From positions 1-41,268 of the forward strand of contig NZ_VJZD01000061.1 of assembly GCF_009377175.1 (NCBI RefSeq): a DNA stretch of 41,268 nt, given 5' to 3'. Made by a program: the position numbers and the translations under genes. Under the pieces are notes generated by a model that was not told the origin of the DNA, did not search any database, and was given only the letters and a program-made list of their open reading frames with translations. Position 1 is the stretch's first letter. Every line of letters starts with the position of its first letter. The DNA is from Streptomyces adustus (GTDB taxonomy: Bacteria; Actinomycetota; Actinomycetes; Streptomycetales; Streptomycetaceae). This document shows, piece after piece, positions 1-8,494 of the stretch.

Positions 1-232
1 GGGCGGTGGTCTGCGCCGGTGCGGTCTGCGCCGGTGCGGTCTGCGCGGCCGCGGGAGCCTGCGCCGCCACTGGGGCCTGCTCCGGAACGGGGGCCTGCGC
101 AGGCATCGTGGTCGGTGTGGCCCCAGTGGTCGGTGCCGCCCCGGTGGTCCGTGCCGGTCCGGACCTGGGGGTGCTCGGCCCCCGGACCCAGCCTCCCGCC
201 TGGACCGGCGGCCTCGCCGAAGACGCTTCCAT
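1..232 (-). CDS. Pro/Ala/Gln-rich protein, N-terminal fragment running off the left edge
   Basis: The minus strand is open from an ATG at 232 to the window edge. The first 77 residues start MEASSARPPVQAGG and then become rich in Pro, Ala, Thr and Gln, with AQAP, EQAP and QTAPA units. A G-rich stretch (GAGGGGGGC) lies 9-15 bases before the ATG and can act as ribosome binding site. The gene is divergent from the transglycosylase-like gene at 405. Such a composition fits a disordered N-terminal region of a larger protein, but no domain is visible, so the function is unknown. The plus-strand frames over the same bases read as Cys/Ala/Gly strings and look like shadows. Confidence 0.45.
   Translation of the reverse strand, partial: MEASSARPPVQAGGWVRGPSTPRSGPARTTGAAPTTGATPTTMPAQAPVPEQAPVAAQAPAAAQTAPAQTAPAQTTA
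11..40. repeat. two tandem 15-bp units
   Basis: The unit CTGCGCCGGTGCGGT occurs twice head to tail (11-25 and 26-40). On the minus strand it encodes QTAPA repeats in the Pro/Ala/Gln-rich partial protein. Confidence 0.8.
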
Positions 233-404
233 GGCTGCCCCGCCCCCCTCTTGCCTCGTATGTCCGCTGCTCTGACTCAATTTGGTTTCCACTGATTTGA
301 ACTTGTTTGTTCCACAGCCCGTTTCCATCTCCCGAGCCGGTCGGACAGCACAACGGGCCGTCCCGGTACAGCGGTTCAAGGTGAGAGGAAGAAGGCGGAC
401 ACCG

Positions 405-1268
405 ATGGGCGAGGATGCGGAGGACAAGGGCGGCGCGCCGACCCAGCAGGGCGAGGAGGGCGGCTCGAAGTCCGCGCGGAACACGGCGATCGCCGCCGGG
501 GGCGCCGGCTGTCTGCTCTTCCCGCTCGGCCTGGCCGGCGGGACCGTCATCGTCATCGTCTTCTGCGGGTTCGGGGTGCTGCTGGCCCCGCTCATCGCGA
601 TCTACCTGCTCTTCCACAGCATCTTCGGCGGTGGGGGCGGCGGCGACATCCCGGGCCCGAGCGACGCGAGCTCGGTGCTGGCCGTCTTCCAGGGCGACGG
701 CCAGGGCGACCTCGACACCTCGACGGTCCCCGAGGACCTGGTGGACCCCATCCAGAAGGCCGGCGCGGTGTGCAGCGCCATCGGCCCGATCGTGATCGCG
801 TCCCAGATCGAGAAGGCGTCCGGCTTCAACGCCTCCCTGACCGGCCCGGACGGCAGACAGGGCATCTCGCAGCTGCTGCCCGACGTCTTCAAGCAGTACG
901 GCAAGGACGACGACGGCAACGGCAAGACGTCCGCTCTGGACGCCAAGGACTCGATCATGGCCCAGGGGCGCTACATCTGCGATCTGGCCGGCCAGGCGCA
1001 GCGGATGATCGACGCCAACGAGGCCGTGGGCAGCGTCCTGGACCTCGCTCTGGCCGGCTACGACGTCGGGATGGACGCCGTCCGCGCCGCCAAGGGCGTG
1101 CCGAAGACGGCCGAGGCGCAGGGCTATGTCGCGGCGGTCCGCGCCCAGTTCGCCAAGTACGCGGGGGTCGCGGCCATTCCGTCGGGCACTCCCACGCCCA
1201 CCGGCGTCCAGACCGCCCTGCCCGGCGCCGTACCCACCGAGTCCCTGTCCCCGACCCCCACCTCATGA
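405..1268 (+). CDS. membrane-anchored lytic-transglycosylase-like protein
   Basis: The 287-residue product has a hydrophilic, Glu/Gly-rich N-terminus (1-30), a long hydrophobic stretch (about 34-72, probably one or two membrane segments), a Gly-rich linker (75-80), an SLT-like domain (about 110-250) and a Pro/Thr/Ser tail. The segment IEKASGFN with Glu136, followed by GPDGRQGISQLLPDVFKQYG, matches the catalytic-Glu and G-x-x-Q-L-P pattern of lytic transglycosylases. It would cleave peptidoglycan outside the membrane. I chose ATG 405, preceded by GAGAGGAAGAAGG, over an upstream TTG at 282 that adds a residue stretch lacking domain character. Such genes in Streptomyces often neighbour type IV secretion-like ATPase genes; none is visible here. 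Confidence 0.75.
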   Translation: MGEDAEDKGGAPTQQGEEGGSKSARNTAIAAGGAGCLLFPLGLAGGTVIVIVFCGFGVLLAPLIAIYLLFHSIFGGGGGGDIPGPSDASSVLAVFQGDGQGDLDTSTVPEDLVDPIQKAGAVCSAIGPIVIASQIEKASGFNASLTGPDGRQGISQLLPDVFKQYGKDDDGNGKTSALDAKDSIMAQGRYICDLAGQAQRMIDANEAVGSVLDLALAGYDVGMDAVRAAKGVPKTAEAQGYVAAVRAQFAKYAGVAAIPSGTPTPTGVQTALPGAVPTESLSPTPTS

Positions 1269-1279
1269 GGAGGACGGCC

Positions 1280-2239
1280 ATGGCCCGCTACGAAGTGCTC
1301 ATCTCCGACCAGGGGTTCGCCGCGATCGACGGGGAATCCCTCGTCCCCGAGACGGGGCAGTCCGTGCACGAGGCCGTACTGGACCGGCTCCAGCGGTACG
1401 CCGTCGAACGGGACGCCGCCGTCGAGGCGACCGTGAACGACGGCCCGGACCACGGCCACTTCGTCCTGGAGGTGTCCCCGGACGGCTCCAGCCGCCTGCT
1501 CACCTCGACGACGAAGGCGCAGCCCGACCAGCCCGACCAGCCCGACCAGCCCGAGGAGTTCGAAGGGCGAGACCGGCTCGACGAGCCCGACCAGAGCAAG
1601 CGGTCCGACCCCGTATCCGTGCCGCAGGAGCCATCCTCGCCGGAGCCCGGCCCGGTCCACGACCGCACGGGTGGCGACAGCGCGGGTGGCGACAACGTGG
1701 GTGGCGGTACGGCCGTGGCCACCGCCGTGGCCCGGGCCACCGCCGCCGCACGGGCAGCCGCCCCGGCACCGGTTCCCGTACCTGCCGTGGTCCTGCCCTC
1801 CGCACTCGCCGGACCGATCGGCCGGATCAACGAACTCGCGGCCGCCGGCCTGCTGGACGAGGCGTACGCGCTCGCGACCGAGCTGCGCGAGAACCTGACC
1901 GACGAGGCGGGCGCCGACGATCCGCACGCGGTGGAGGCGCGGGCCGTGGAGGCGTACATCGCGCATCTGCGCGGCGACCACCGCCAGGCCGTCGTGCTGG
2001 CCCTGGCCGTCGCCCGGATCCGGTGCCGCACCGGGGACCGGCGGGCTCCGGAGGAAGTGGTACGTGCGGCGGCCGCCTGGCAGTGGCTCGACGACGACCG
2101 CGCGGCTGCGGCGCACGGACGCGAACTGCTGCACATGTGGGACCACTTGGATCGCCACGGCGCACTTCCCTCGGTGCACGGGGAGCTCGCCGGACGGGTC
2201 CGCAGACGGGTGGACGCGCTGGAGGACGCCTGCCTCTGA
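1280..2239 (+). CDS. hypothetical protein with PDQ repeats and an alpha-helical C-terminal domain
   Basis: 319 residues, not recognised. The first 75 residues form a compact domain (MARYEVLISDQGFAAIDGES...). The middle (about 80-175) is low complexity: four QPD/QPE units, acidic residues, GGD/GGG units and Ala-Pro stretches. Residues 180-319 are Ala/Leu/Glu-rich helices resembling TPR-like repeats. ATG 1280 has a strong GGAGGA six bases upstream; an ATG at 1265 overlapping the previous stop as ATGA is possible but less well placed. The 11-base gap to the transglycosylase-like gene means the two are almost surely cotranscribed and may act together at the cell envelope; that last point is inference. 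Confidence 0.65.
   Translation: MARYEVLISDQGFAAIDGESLVPETGQSVHEAVLDRLQRYAVERDAAVEATVNDGPDHGHFVLEVSPDGSSRLLTSTTKAQPDQPDQPDQPEEFEGRDRLDEPDQSKRSDPVSVPQEPSSPEPGPVHDRTGGDSAGGDNVGGGTAVATAVARATAAARAAAPAPVPVPAVVLPSALAGPIGRINELAAAGLLDEAYALATELRENLTDEAGADDPHAVEARAVEAYIAHLRGDHRQAVVLALAVARIRCRTGDRRAPEEVVRAAAAWQWLDDDRAAAAHGRELLHMWDHLDRHGALPSVHGELAGRVRRRVDALEDACL
1520..1555. repeat. four tandem 9-bp units inside the CDS
   Basis: CAGCCCGAC occurs three times followed by CAGCCCGAG. It encodes QPD-QPD-QPD-QPE in the low-complexity linker of the gene starting at 1280. Confidence 0.85.
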
Positions 2240-2426
2240 CCGCTCCCGCATCCACTGCGACCTGCGTGTATATCGCCGTCAACGCGGCGTGTACCGGTTG
2301 TCGATCGCCCCGTGGACCCCATGTCAAACGAACGTGCATCGCCCGTCGCGACACTCCGAGCTCCAGGAGACCCGGCCCCCGGTCTGCGCACCGGGAGCGG
2401 GTCACCCCGAGAAGCAGGAGCACACC

Positions 2427-2972
2427 ATGAACGTGACGGTCATCGGATCGGCATGCGCCGTCTCCCCCGAGGAGCGGGCGCTGCGCGACCTCTACCTGGA
2501 ACACGGCCCGGCGCTCTACTCGTACGTGCTGGGGATGCTGGGCGGGGACACCCACCGCACGGAGGACATCCTCCAGGAGACGCTGCTGCGCTGCTGGAAC
2601 AAGCGGACCCTGGCCGACGGCGAGGGGATGGCGGTGCGTCCCTGGATGTTCCGGATCGCTCGCAACCTCGTCATCGACGCGCACCGCACCCGGATGGCCC
2701 GGCCGGCCGAGATCGCGGGCGACACATGGCTGACCGACATGTGCGTCGAGATCGACGACATCGAACGGATGCTGTCTTCGATGGTGGTACGGGACGCCCT
2801 GCGGTCGCTGACCCCGGCGCACCGCGAGGCGCTCCGGGCGACGATCTTCGCGGACCGCACCACGCAGCAGGCGGCCGACGTCCTCGGCGTCCCGCAGGGC
2901 ACGGTGAAGTCCAGGGTGTACTACGCCCTGCGCAGCCTGCGCACAGCGCTCAAGGACAACGGCTTGAGCTGA
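2427..2972 (+). CDS. ECF-family RNA polymerase sigma factor
   Basis: The 181-residue protein has sigma region 2 at about residues 15-85 (DILQETLLRCWNK, RPWMFRIARNLVIDAHR) and region 4 at about 120-175, where TTQQAADVLGVPQGTVKSR forms the DNA-binding helix-turn-helix. The length is normal for a minimal two-domain ECF sigma factor without extra C-terminal domain. ATG 2427 follows AAGCAGGAG. No anti-sigma gene lies beside it: upstream is the hypothetical gene ending at 2239, and only 10 bases downstream the convergent AfsR-like gene ends. Control may therefore be transcriptional or by a distant partner. The 187-base upstream gap shows no promoter I would call with confidence. Confidence 0.93.
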   Translation: MNVTVIGSACAVSPEERALRDLYLEHGPALYSYVLGMLGGDTHRTEDILQETLLRCWNKRTLADGEGMAVRPWMFRIARNLVIDAHRTRMARPAEIAGDTWLTDMCVEIDDIERMLSSMVVRDALRSLTPAHREALRATIFADRTTQQAADVLGVPQGTVKSRVYYALRSLRTALKDNGLS

Positions 2973-2982
2973 ACTTCCTTCG

Positions 2983-5900
2983 TCACCCGCCCGGTTCCGC
3001 CTGGTCCGGCTCCAGTTCGCGCAGCCGGCGCCGCACCACGTCCGCCTCCGTGTGAGCGAGTTCCTCCAGCCGGGCGAGCGCCGTCCCCAACGCCGTACGC
3101 GCGGCTTCGCGGTTGCCGGTGGCGAGGTGGGCGTCCGCGAGATGGCTCAGGACGTCGGCTTCCAGGAAGCGGTCCCCGATGCCGTGGAACAGCCGTGCCG
3201 ACAGCTCGAAGTGCTCGATCGCCTCGGGGTACCGGGCGAGATGGTGCAGGGCGTAGCCGAGGGTGTCCTGGGTGGACGCCTCGCCGTAGGGGTCGTCCTG
3301 CTCCTGGTAGAGCAGGATGGCCTCCGTGCAGTGTTCGAGGGCCTTCTCGTGCTCGCCGATCAGGATGTACGTCCACGCGACCTGGTTGAGCACACCGGCC
3401 TCGCCGCTGACGTCGTCCTCGGACCGGTACAGCTCGACGGCCCGCGCGTAGTGGTCCAGCGCCTCGTCGCGGCGGTCCGTCCGGTTGCACAGGTAGGCGA
3501 GACCGCGATGGGCCCGCGCTTGGCCGCCGGCGTGGCCCGCCGCCCGGAACAGGTCGAGACCGGCTTCGAGGTGCTCCCGCGCCTGCGCCGCGTGGTTGAG
3601 CTGCGAGTGCGCCACGCCCAGTCCGCACAGGGAGTACGCCTGGCCGGTCACGGAGCCCAGCTTCCGGGCCGACCACAGTGCCCCGGTGTTGATCTCCAGG
3701 AGGTCGTGCCAGTAGCCGAGCCGGTTGAAGTAGACGTCCAGGGCCGCGGCGGTGCGCCAGGCGTGCGCGTCGAAGCCGTGCGCGGCGGCGTGCGCGACGA
3801 TCTCGCGCAGCACGTACCGCTCGGTGCGCAGCCAGGCGGTCGCCTGTGCCCGGCCGTTGAACCGCAGCGGTGCCACGTCCGTTGTGCTCGGCGGCAGGGG
3901 GATCGGCTCGCGGAACGGATCGAGGACCATGGAGGCCTGGTGCGCGCCGAACAGGAAGTGATCGTGCATCCTGAGCAGCGCCGCGCCGCGCGCCGGTTCG
4001 TCGTCCTCGGCCTCGGCGAGCTCCGCGGCGTACGCGTGCAGCAGGTCGTGGAAGTCGAACCGTCCGGGCGCCCGCTCGATGAGCAGACTCGCCCCGGTCA
4101 GCTCGGTCAGCACCGTACGGACCCGGCGCGCGGGCACATCGGCCAGGGCGGCGGCCGCGTCGGTGGTGACGTCGGGGCCCGGGTGCAGGGCGAGTCGGCG
4201 GAAGAGCCCGGCCGCCTCGGGCGACAGCGCACGGTAGGACCAGGAGAAGACGGCGCGGGCGTCGGAGCCGAGGTCGCCGCCGGAGAAGGCGTCCAGACTC
4301 CCGTGGTCCTGGCGCAGTTCGGCGGCGATGTCGGCGAGCCGGAAGTCGGGGTGCAGGGCGGCACGCGCCCCGACGATCGACAGCGCGAGCGGCAGCCGGG
4401 CGCACAGGCCGACGATGGCCCGGGCGGCCTCCGGCTCGGCGTCGACACGTGCGTCGCCCAGCCGCCGGGCCAGCAGTTCGAGGGATTCCCCGGCGGACAG
4501 CGGGCCCAGCGTGAGCGGATGGGCGCCGTGCCGGGCCACCAGCCCGCTGAGCCTGCTGCGGCTGGTGACGATGACGAGACAGCCGGGGGCGGCGGGCAGC
4601 AGCGGCACGACCTGCTCGGTGTCGGCCGCGTTGTCCAGCACGATCAGGACGCGACGGCCGGCCAGGACGCTGCGGAAGAGGGCGGCCTGCGCGTCGAGCC
4701 CCTCGGGGACGGCTTGTTGGGCGATGCCGAGCGCCACGAGGAACGTCTCGATCGCCTCGCCCGGTTCCATCCGGGACGCGGACGGATCGTAGCCGCGGAG
4801 GTTGACGTACAGGCTGCCGTCGGGGAACCGGTGGGCGATCCGGTGCGCCCAGTGCACGGCGAGAGTCGTCTTGCCCGCGCCGGCCATTCCACTGATCAGG
4901 CCGATCAGCGCGGTCCGCGGATGCTCCTGATGCGGCAGCAGCGCGTCGAAGCCTTCGAGTTGGGACCGGCGTCCGGTGAACATGGCCAGATCGGTGGGAA
5001 GTTGGCTGGGCCTGACGACGCCGGCGGGGCGGGCCGGATCGTCCTGGCCGACCGCGCCGTCGTCATCGAAGTCCGGTTCGGGACCGCCCGCTTGGTCCGC
5101 GAAGGCGGGACCGGGGCCGCCTGTTCCGCCGGTGGCCGGCGGACCGGTCGTATCGCCGCCACTCGTCGACGCGCCGGAGGAACCGCCAGGGCCCGGCTCC
5201 TCGGTGCCGAAAACCTCCACCGGCCCGGGACCGTCCGAGAGGAGCCCGGCGTACAGGGTGCGCAAGCGCGGGCCCGGTTCGATGCCGAGCCGCTCGGCGA
5301 GGGTCCGGCGGGTGCGCTCGTACACGTCGAGCGCCTCGGCCCGGCGCCCGCTGCGGTACAGGGCGACGAGGAACAGCTCGCAGAGCGCCTCGCGCAGCGG
5401 GTGAGCCTCGTACAGGGCGGTGATTTCGGGCAGCACCCGCGCGTGCCCGCCGAGGTCCACCTCGATGCGCAGCCGCGTCTCCAGAGCGGCCAGCCGCCGT
5501 TCCTCCAGCCGACGCCGCTCGATCTCCGCACGTGGCCCCGGCACCCCGGCGAGCGGGACGCCGTCCCATAACTCCAGTGCGCCGGCCAGTAGTTGTACGG
5601 CGGCCAGGTCGTCGCCCGCGACGCGCCGGGCCTCGGCCCGTCCGACGAGGTCCTCGAACAGGTCGATGTCGCCGACGACGGCGTCACGGCGTAGGGCGTA
5701 TCCGTCGCCGAGGGACACCAGGAGCCGCGGTGCCCCGGTCACGGGCCGGTCGGGTTCGAGGAGTTTGCGCAGCCGGGAGACGTAGGTCCGCAGCACGGAG
5801 ACGGCGGCCGTCGGCGGTTCGGTTCCCCAGATCCCGTCCACGAGTTCCCCGACACCGACCGCCCGACCGCGGTGCAGGAGCAGCAGGGCGAGGACGGCGC

Positions 5901-6015
5901 GCTGCTGGGGCGGTCCGAGCACCAGCTCCGTGTCGTTCCACCAGGCGCGCAGCGGACCCAGCACACAGAACCGGAATTCCTTCGAACGTACGTCCACCCG
6001 GAGGACAGTAGCCAA
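2983..6015 (-). CDS. AfsR/SARP-type transcriptional regulator (winged helix, BTAD, NB-ARC, TPR)
   Basis: This 1010-residue regulator carries an OmpR-like winged-helix DNA-binding domain (about 14-105, with FCVLGPLRAWW and AVSVLRTYVSRLRKLLE), a BTAD domain (about 110-255), an acidic and Gly/Pro-rich linker (260-345), an NB-ARC ATPase (about 350-620, Walker A SGMAGAGKTT near 375-382, hydrophobic strand LIVLDNAAD near 458) and C-terminal TPR repeats (about 730-985). These proteins activate secondary metabolism or stress genes in streptomycetes, with ATP hydrolysis controlling activity. The longest frame starts with TTG at 6015; GTG codons a few residues inside are alternatives, so the exact start is unsure. 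It is divergent from the B12-uptake operon; no biosynthetic cluster is adjacent, so the target is unknown. Confidence 0.93.
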   Translation of the reverse strand: MATVLRVDVRSKEFRFCVLGPLRAWWNDTELVLGPPQQRAVLALLLLHRGRAVGVGELVDGIWGTEPPTAAVSVLRTYVSRLRKLLEPDRPVTGAPRLLVSLGDGYALRRDAVVGDIDLFEDLVGRAEARRVAGDDLAAVQLLAGALELWDGVPLAGVPGPRAEIERRRLEERRLAALETRLRIEVDLGGHARVLPEITALYEAHPLREALCELFLVALYRSGRRAEALDVYERTRRTLAERLGIEPGPRLRTLYAGLLSDGPGPVEVFGTEEPGPGGSSGASTSGGDTTGPPATGGTGGPGPAFADQAGGPEPDFDDDGAVGQDDPARPAGVVRPSQLPTDLAMFTGRRSQLEGFDALLPHQEHPRTALIGLISGMAGAGKTTLAVHWAHRIAHRFPDGSLYVNLRGYDPSASRMEPGEAIETFLVALGIAQQAVPEGLDAQAALFRSVLAGRRVLIVLDNAADTEQVVPLLPAAPGCLVIVTSRSRLSGLVARHGAHPLTLGPLSAGESLELLARRLGDARVDAEPEAARAIVGLCARLPLALSIVGARAALHPDFRLADIAAELRQDHGSLDAFSGGDLGSDARAVFSWSYRALSPEAAGLFRRLALHPGPDVTTDAAAALADVPARRVRTVLTELTGASLLIERAPGRFDFHDLLHAYAAELAEAEDDEPARGAALLRMHDHFLFGAHQASMVLDPFREPIPLPPSTTDVAPLRFNGRAQATAWLRTERYVLREIVAHAAAHGFDAHAWRTAAALDVYFNRLGYWHDLLEINTGALWSARKLGSVTGQAYSLCGLGVAHSQLNHAAQAREHLEAGLDLFRAAGHAGGQARAHRGLAYLCNRTDRRDEALDHYARAVELYRSEDDVSGEAGVLNQVAWTYILIGEHEKALEHCTEAILLYQEQDDPYGEASTQDTLGYALHHLARYPEAIEHFELSARLFHGIGDRFLEADVLSHLADAHLATGNREAARTALGTALARLEELAHTEADVVRRRLRELEPDQAEPGG

Positions 6016-6199
6016 CGAAGCCCCAACCGTCAGGCGGAACGGTCATTCCCGGACACGCGCCCGGCGATCTCGTCCGGAAACGGAAGCCAAGTCCGACATC
6101 CGGAACCGCATCGGCTCGCTGCCCCCGGTCGGTAGCCGCCGGAGCCGCACCGGCTGGGTCGCGTTGGAGCTGGACCGCCGCCCCTCCACCCGCGCCGGG

Positions 6200-6366
6200 T
6201 GCTTGATAGCCTCAGCGGGCCAGTCGAGCCACATCCGAGGCCAGGGAATCCGGTGCGAATCCGGAACTGACGCGCAGCGGTGAGGGGGACGGGCGGGGCA
6301 CGACGCCACTGGGAGACCGGGAAGGCGCCCCGACCGGACGAACCCGAGTCCGAAGACCTGCTGGCA
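6200..6366 (+). ncRNA. cobalamin riboswitch aptamer
   Basis: The region holds the conserved landmarks of the B12 element in order: AGGGAATCCGGTG with AATCCGG (6243-6263), an ACTG...CGCAGCGGTGA segment (6265-6283), GCCACTGG (6305-6312), GGGAAGGCG (6319-6327), and the B12 box AGTCCGAAGACCTGC (6347-6361). GCCAG (6219-6223) can pair with CTGGC (6361-6365) to close the aptamer. It sits in the leader of the BtuFCD-like operon, which is the classical location. The exact 5' end is approximate. Basis: direct motif match to the known family. Confidence 0.93.
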
Positions 6367-6388
6367 CCTTCGCACCCCGGTGCGAAGG
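6367..6388 (+). promoter_or_regulatory. expression-platform hairpin with an alternative pairing to the Shine-Dalgarno
   Basis: CCTTCGCACC (6367-6376) pairs with GGTGCGAAGG (6379-6388), giving a stem of at least nine base pairs directly after the aptamer. The 3' arm contains CGAAGG (6383-6388), and the same six bases recur as the ribosome binding site at 6428-6433, just before ATG 6435. CCTTCG (6367-6372) can therefore pair with one or the other. No T-run follows, which argues against a plain terminator. A translational switch is inferred. Confidence 0.6.
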
Positions 6389-6434
6389 GACGTCCGTAGG
6401 CCAGGCTCCGCGTACGAGCCCCGACCCCGAAGGC

Positions 6435-7484
6435 ATGCCCGTGCTTCGCACCTCCGCACTTCTCCGCACCCCGACACTTCTCCTCGCGTCCGCCCTCCTG
6501 CTCACCGCCTGCGGCTCCTCCGGCGCCGACGCGAAGGCCCAGGAGACCTCCACCGCCGGTTATCCGGTCACCCTCGACAACTGCGGCCACAAGGTCACCC
6601 TGAAGTCGGCCCCGAAACGGGCCGTCTCCCTCAACCAGGGCACCACCGAGATCCTGCTCTCCCTCGGCCTCGCCGACCGCATGGCCGGTACGGCCACCTG
6701 GACCGACCCGGTGATGAAGGGCCTGGAGAACGCCGACGCCTCCGTGCCGCGCCTCGCCGACAACAACCCCTCCTTCGAGAAGGTCCTGGACGCCGAACCC
6801 GACTTCGTCACCGCCTCGTTCGTCTCCACCCTCGGCAAGGGCGGGGTGGCCGAACGCGAGCAGTTCGAGAAGCTGGGCGTGCCCACGTACGTCTCGCCGT
6901 CCGACTGCTCGGCGGGCAAGGACAACGACAGCGGTGGTGACGGGTCGCGCAGCGAGCCGCTCACCCTCGACGCCGTCTACGGGGAAGTCCGCGACCTGGC
7001 ACGTGCGTTCGGCGTCGAGGAGCGCGGCGAGAAGCTCGTCGCCTCGCTGAAGCAGCGGGTGAGCACGGCCACCGCCGGACTGCACGCCTCGGACGTGTCC
7101 CTCATGTACTGGTTCGCCAACTCCCAGTCGCCCTACCTCGCGGGCTGCTGCGGCGCGCCCGGCGCCATCACCCGCGCGGTCGGCGCGAAGAACGCCTTCG
7201 CCGACACCCACGACGAATGGCCCCAGATCAACTGGGAGACGGTCGCCGACCGCGACCCCGACGTCATCGTGATCGGCGACCTGACCCGCAAGCAGCAGAC
7301 CGCCGAGACCGCCCAGGCCAAGATCCGCTTCCTGGAGTCCAACCCCGCCACCCGCAACCTGACCGCCGTGAAGAAGAAGCGGTACGTCCTGCTGAGCGGG
7401 CAGGCGATGAACCCGACCATCCGCACGATCGAGGGGATCGAGCAGGTCGCCGCCGGCCTGCGCGACTTCGGGTTCGCCAAGTGA
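6435..7484 (+). CDS. cobalamin ABC transporter substrate-binding lipoprotein (BtuF-like)
   Basis: The 349-residue protein has a signal peptide ending in the lipobox LLTAC with Cys26, so it should be lipid-anchored on the outer face of the membrane. The rest matches the class III periplasmic-binding fold of iron-siderophore/B12 receptors: RAVSLNQGTTEILLSLGL (about 64-80) and INWETVADRDPDVIVIGD near the C-terminal lobe, linked by a long helix. The upstream cobalamin riboswitch and coupled permease and ATPase make vitamin B12 or another corrinoid the likely cargo; a siderophore receptor is the main alternative on fold alone. ATG 6435 follows GAAGG. Confidence 0.88.
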   Translation: MPVLRTSALLRTPTLLLASALLLTACGSSGADAKAQETSTAGYPVTLDNCGHKVTLKSAPKRAVSLNQGTTEILLSLGLADRMAGTATWTDPVMKGLENADASVPRLADNNPSFEKVLDAEPDFVTASFVSTLGKGGVAEREQFEKLGVPTYVSPSDCSAGKDNDSGGDGSRSEPLTLDAVYGEVRDLARAFGVEERGEKLVASLKQRVSTATAGLHASDVSLMYWFANSQSPYLAGCCGAPGAITRAVGAKNAFADTHDEWPQINWETVADRDPDVIVIGDLTRKQQTAETAQAKIRFLESNPATRNLTAVKKKRYVLLSGQAMNPTIRTIEGIEQVAAGLRDFGFAK

Positions 7485-8494
7485 ACGTCCGCTCCCTGCT
7501 GTTGACGGGCGGGGGAATGGTCGCGCTGCTCGTGTCGATCGCCGTGGCCGTGACGATCGGACCCGCCGACATCTCGACCGCTGACGTCTGGACGTCCGTC
7601 GCGTCCCATCTCGGCCTCGGCGAAAGCGCGTTGGCGCCGCTGCGCGACGGCATCGTGTGGAACCTGCGGATGCCCCGCACACTCCTCGCGGCCGTGTGCG
7701 GGGCCGGACTCGCCGTGTGCGGCGCGGTCATGCAGTCACTGCTGCGCAACCCGCTCGCCGACCCTTTCGTGCTCGGGGTCTCCTCCGGCGCGTCCACCGG
7801 AGCGGTAGCCGTGGTCGTGCTCGGGGTCGGCGGGGGAGCGGTGTCCCTGTCGACAGGTGCCTTCCTCGGCGCGCTGCTCTCCTTCGGCCTGGTGCTGCTG
7901 CTCAGCCACACCCTCGGCGGGAGCACCGACCGGGTCGTCCTGTCCGGGGTCGCGGCCATGCAACTGTTCTCCGCACTGACCTCCTTCACCGTCCTCACCT
8001 CGGCGGACGCGGAGACCACCCGGGGCGTGCTGTTCTGGCTGCTGGGCTCGCTCACCGGCGCCGACTGGGGGCAGGTACTGCTCTGCACCGTCGTCCTGGC
8101 CGTGGTCCTCGTCGTCTGCCTCGGGTACGCCCGTACGCTCGACGCGTTCGCCTTCGGCGACGAGGCCGCCGCGGGACTCGGGGTCCGGGTCGCCCGCACC
8201 CGACTGGTCCTGCTCTGCGCGACCGCGCTGCTCACCGCCGCCCTGGTCAGCTGCGCCGGCGCGATCGGCTTCGTCGGTCTGGTCCTGCCGCACGCCACCC
8301 GCGCCGTCACCGGCTCCGGGCACGCCCGCCTCCTGCCGGTCACCGCGCTGACCGGGGCCGTCTTCCTGGTGTGGGTGGACACCCTCGCCCGTACCGTCCT
8401 CGACCCCCAGGAGGTCCCGGTGGGCGTGGTGACGTCCCTGATCGGCGTACCGGCGTTCGTCGCCGTCCTCTACCGCGGACGGAGCAGGACATGA
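7481..8494 (+). CDS. cobalamin ABC transporter permease (BtuC/FecCD family)
   Basis: 337 residues, very hydrophobic with about ten predicted membrane helices, as usual for the FecCD family. Family landmarks include RMPRTLLAAVCGAGLAVCGAVMQ followed by NPLADPFVLGVSSGA, and a C-terminal GAIGFVGLVLPHATR loop that contacts the ATPase. The GTG start at 7481 overlaps the stop of the receptor gene (GTGA), showing translational coupling. It should form the membrane channel with the ATPase encoded at 8491. The ORF is open further upstream in frame, but that part lies inside the receptor gene. Confidence 0.92.
   Translation: MNVRSLLLTGGGMVALLVSIAVAVTIGPADISTADVWTSVASHLGLGESALAPLRDGIVWNLRMPRTLLAAVCGAGLAVCGAVMQSLLRNPLADPFVLGVSSGASTGAVAVVVLGVGGGAVSLSTGAFLGALLSFGLVLLLSHTLGGSTDRVVLSGVAAMQLFSALTSFTVLTSADAETTRGVLFWLLGSLTGADWGQVLLCTVVLAVVLVVCLGYARTLDAFAFGDEAAAGLGVRVARTRLVLLCATALLTAALVSCAGAIGFVGLVLPHATRAVTGSGHARLLPVTALTGAVFLVWVDTLARTVLDPQEVPVGVVTSLIGVPAFVAVLYRGRSRT

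Noticed and set aside
602..958. Minus-strand frame of 118 codons inside the transglycosylase-like gene
   Set aside because: It lies wholly within a well-supported plus-strand gene and shows no family motif.
3052..5571. Long plus-strand frame of 839 codons opposite the AfsR-like gene
   Set aside because: High G+C makes antisense frames open; the composition (Gly, Arg, Val, Gln-rich, no domain) is that of a shadow while the minus frame has complete BTAD, NB-ARC and TPR domains.
6367..6388. Intrinsic terminator in the riboswitch leader
   Set aside because: The stem is strong but GGACGTCC, not a T-run, follows, and the SD-complementary element suggests translational control.
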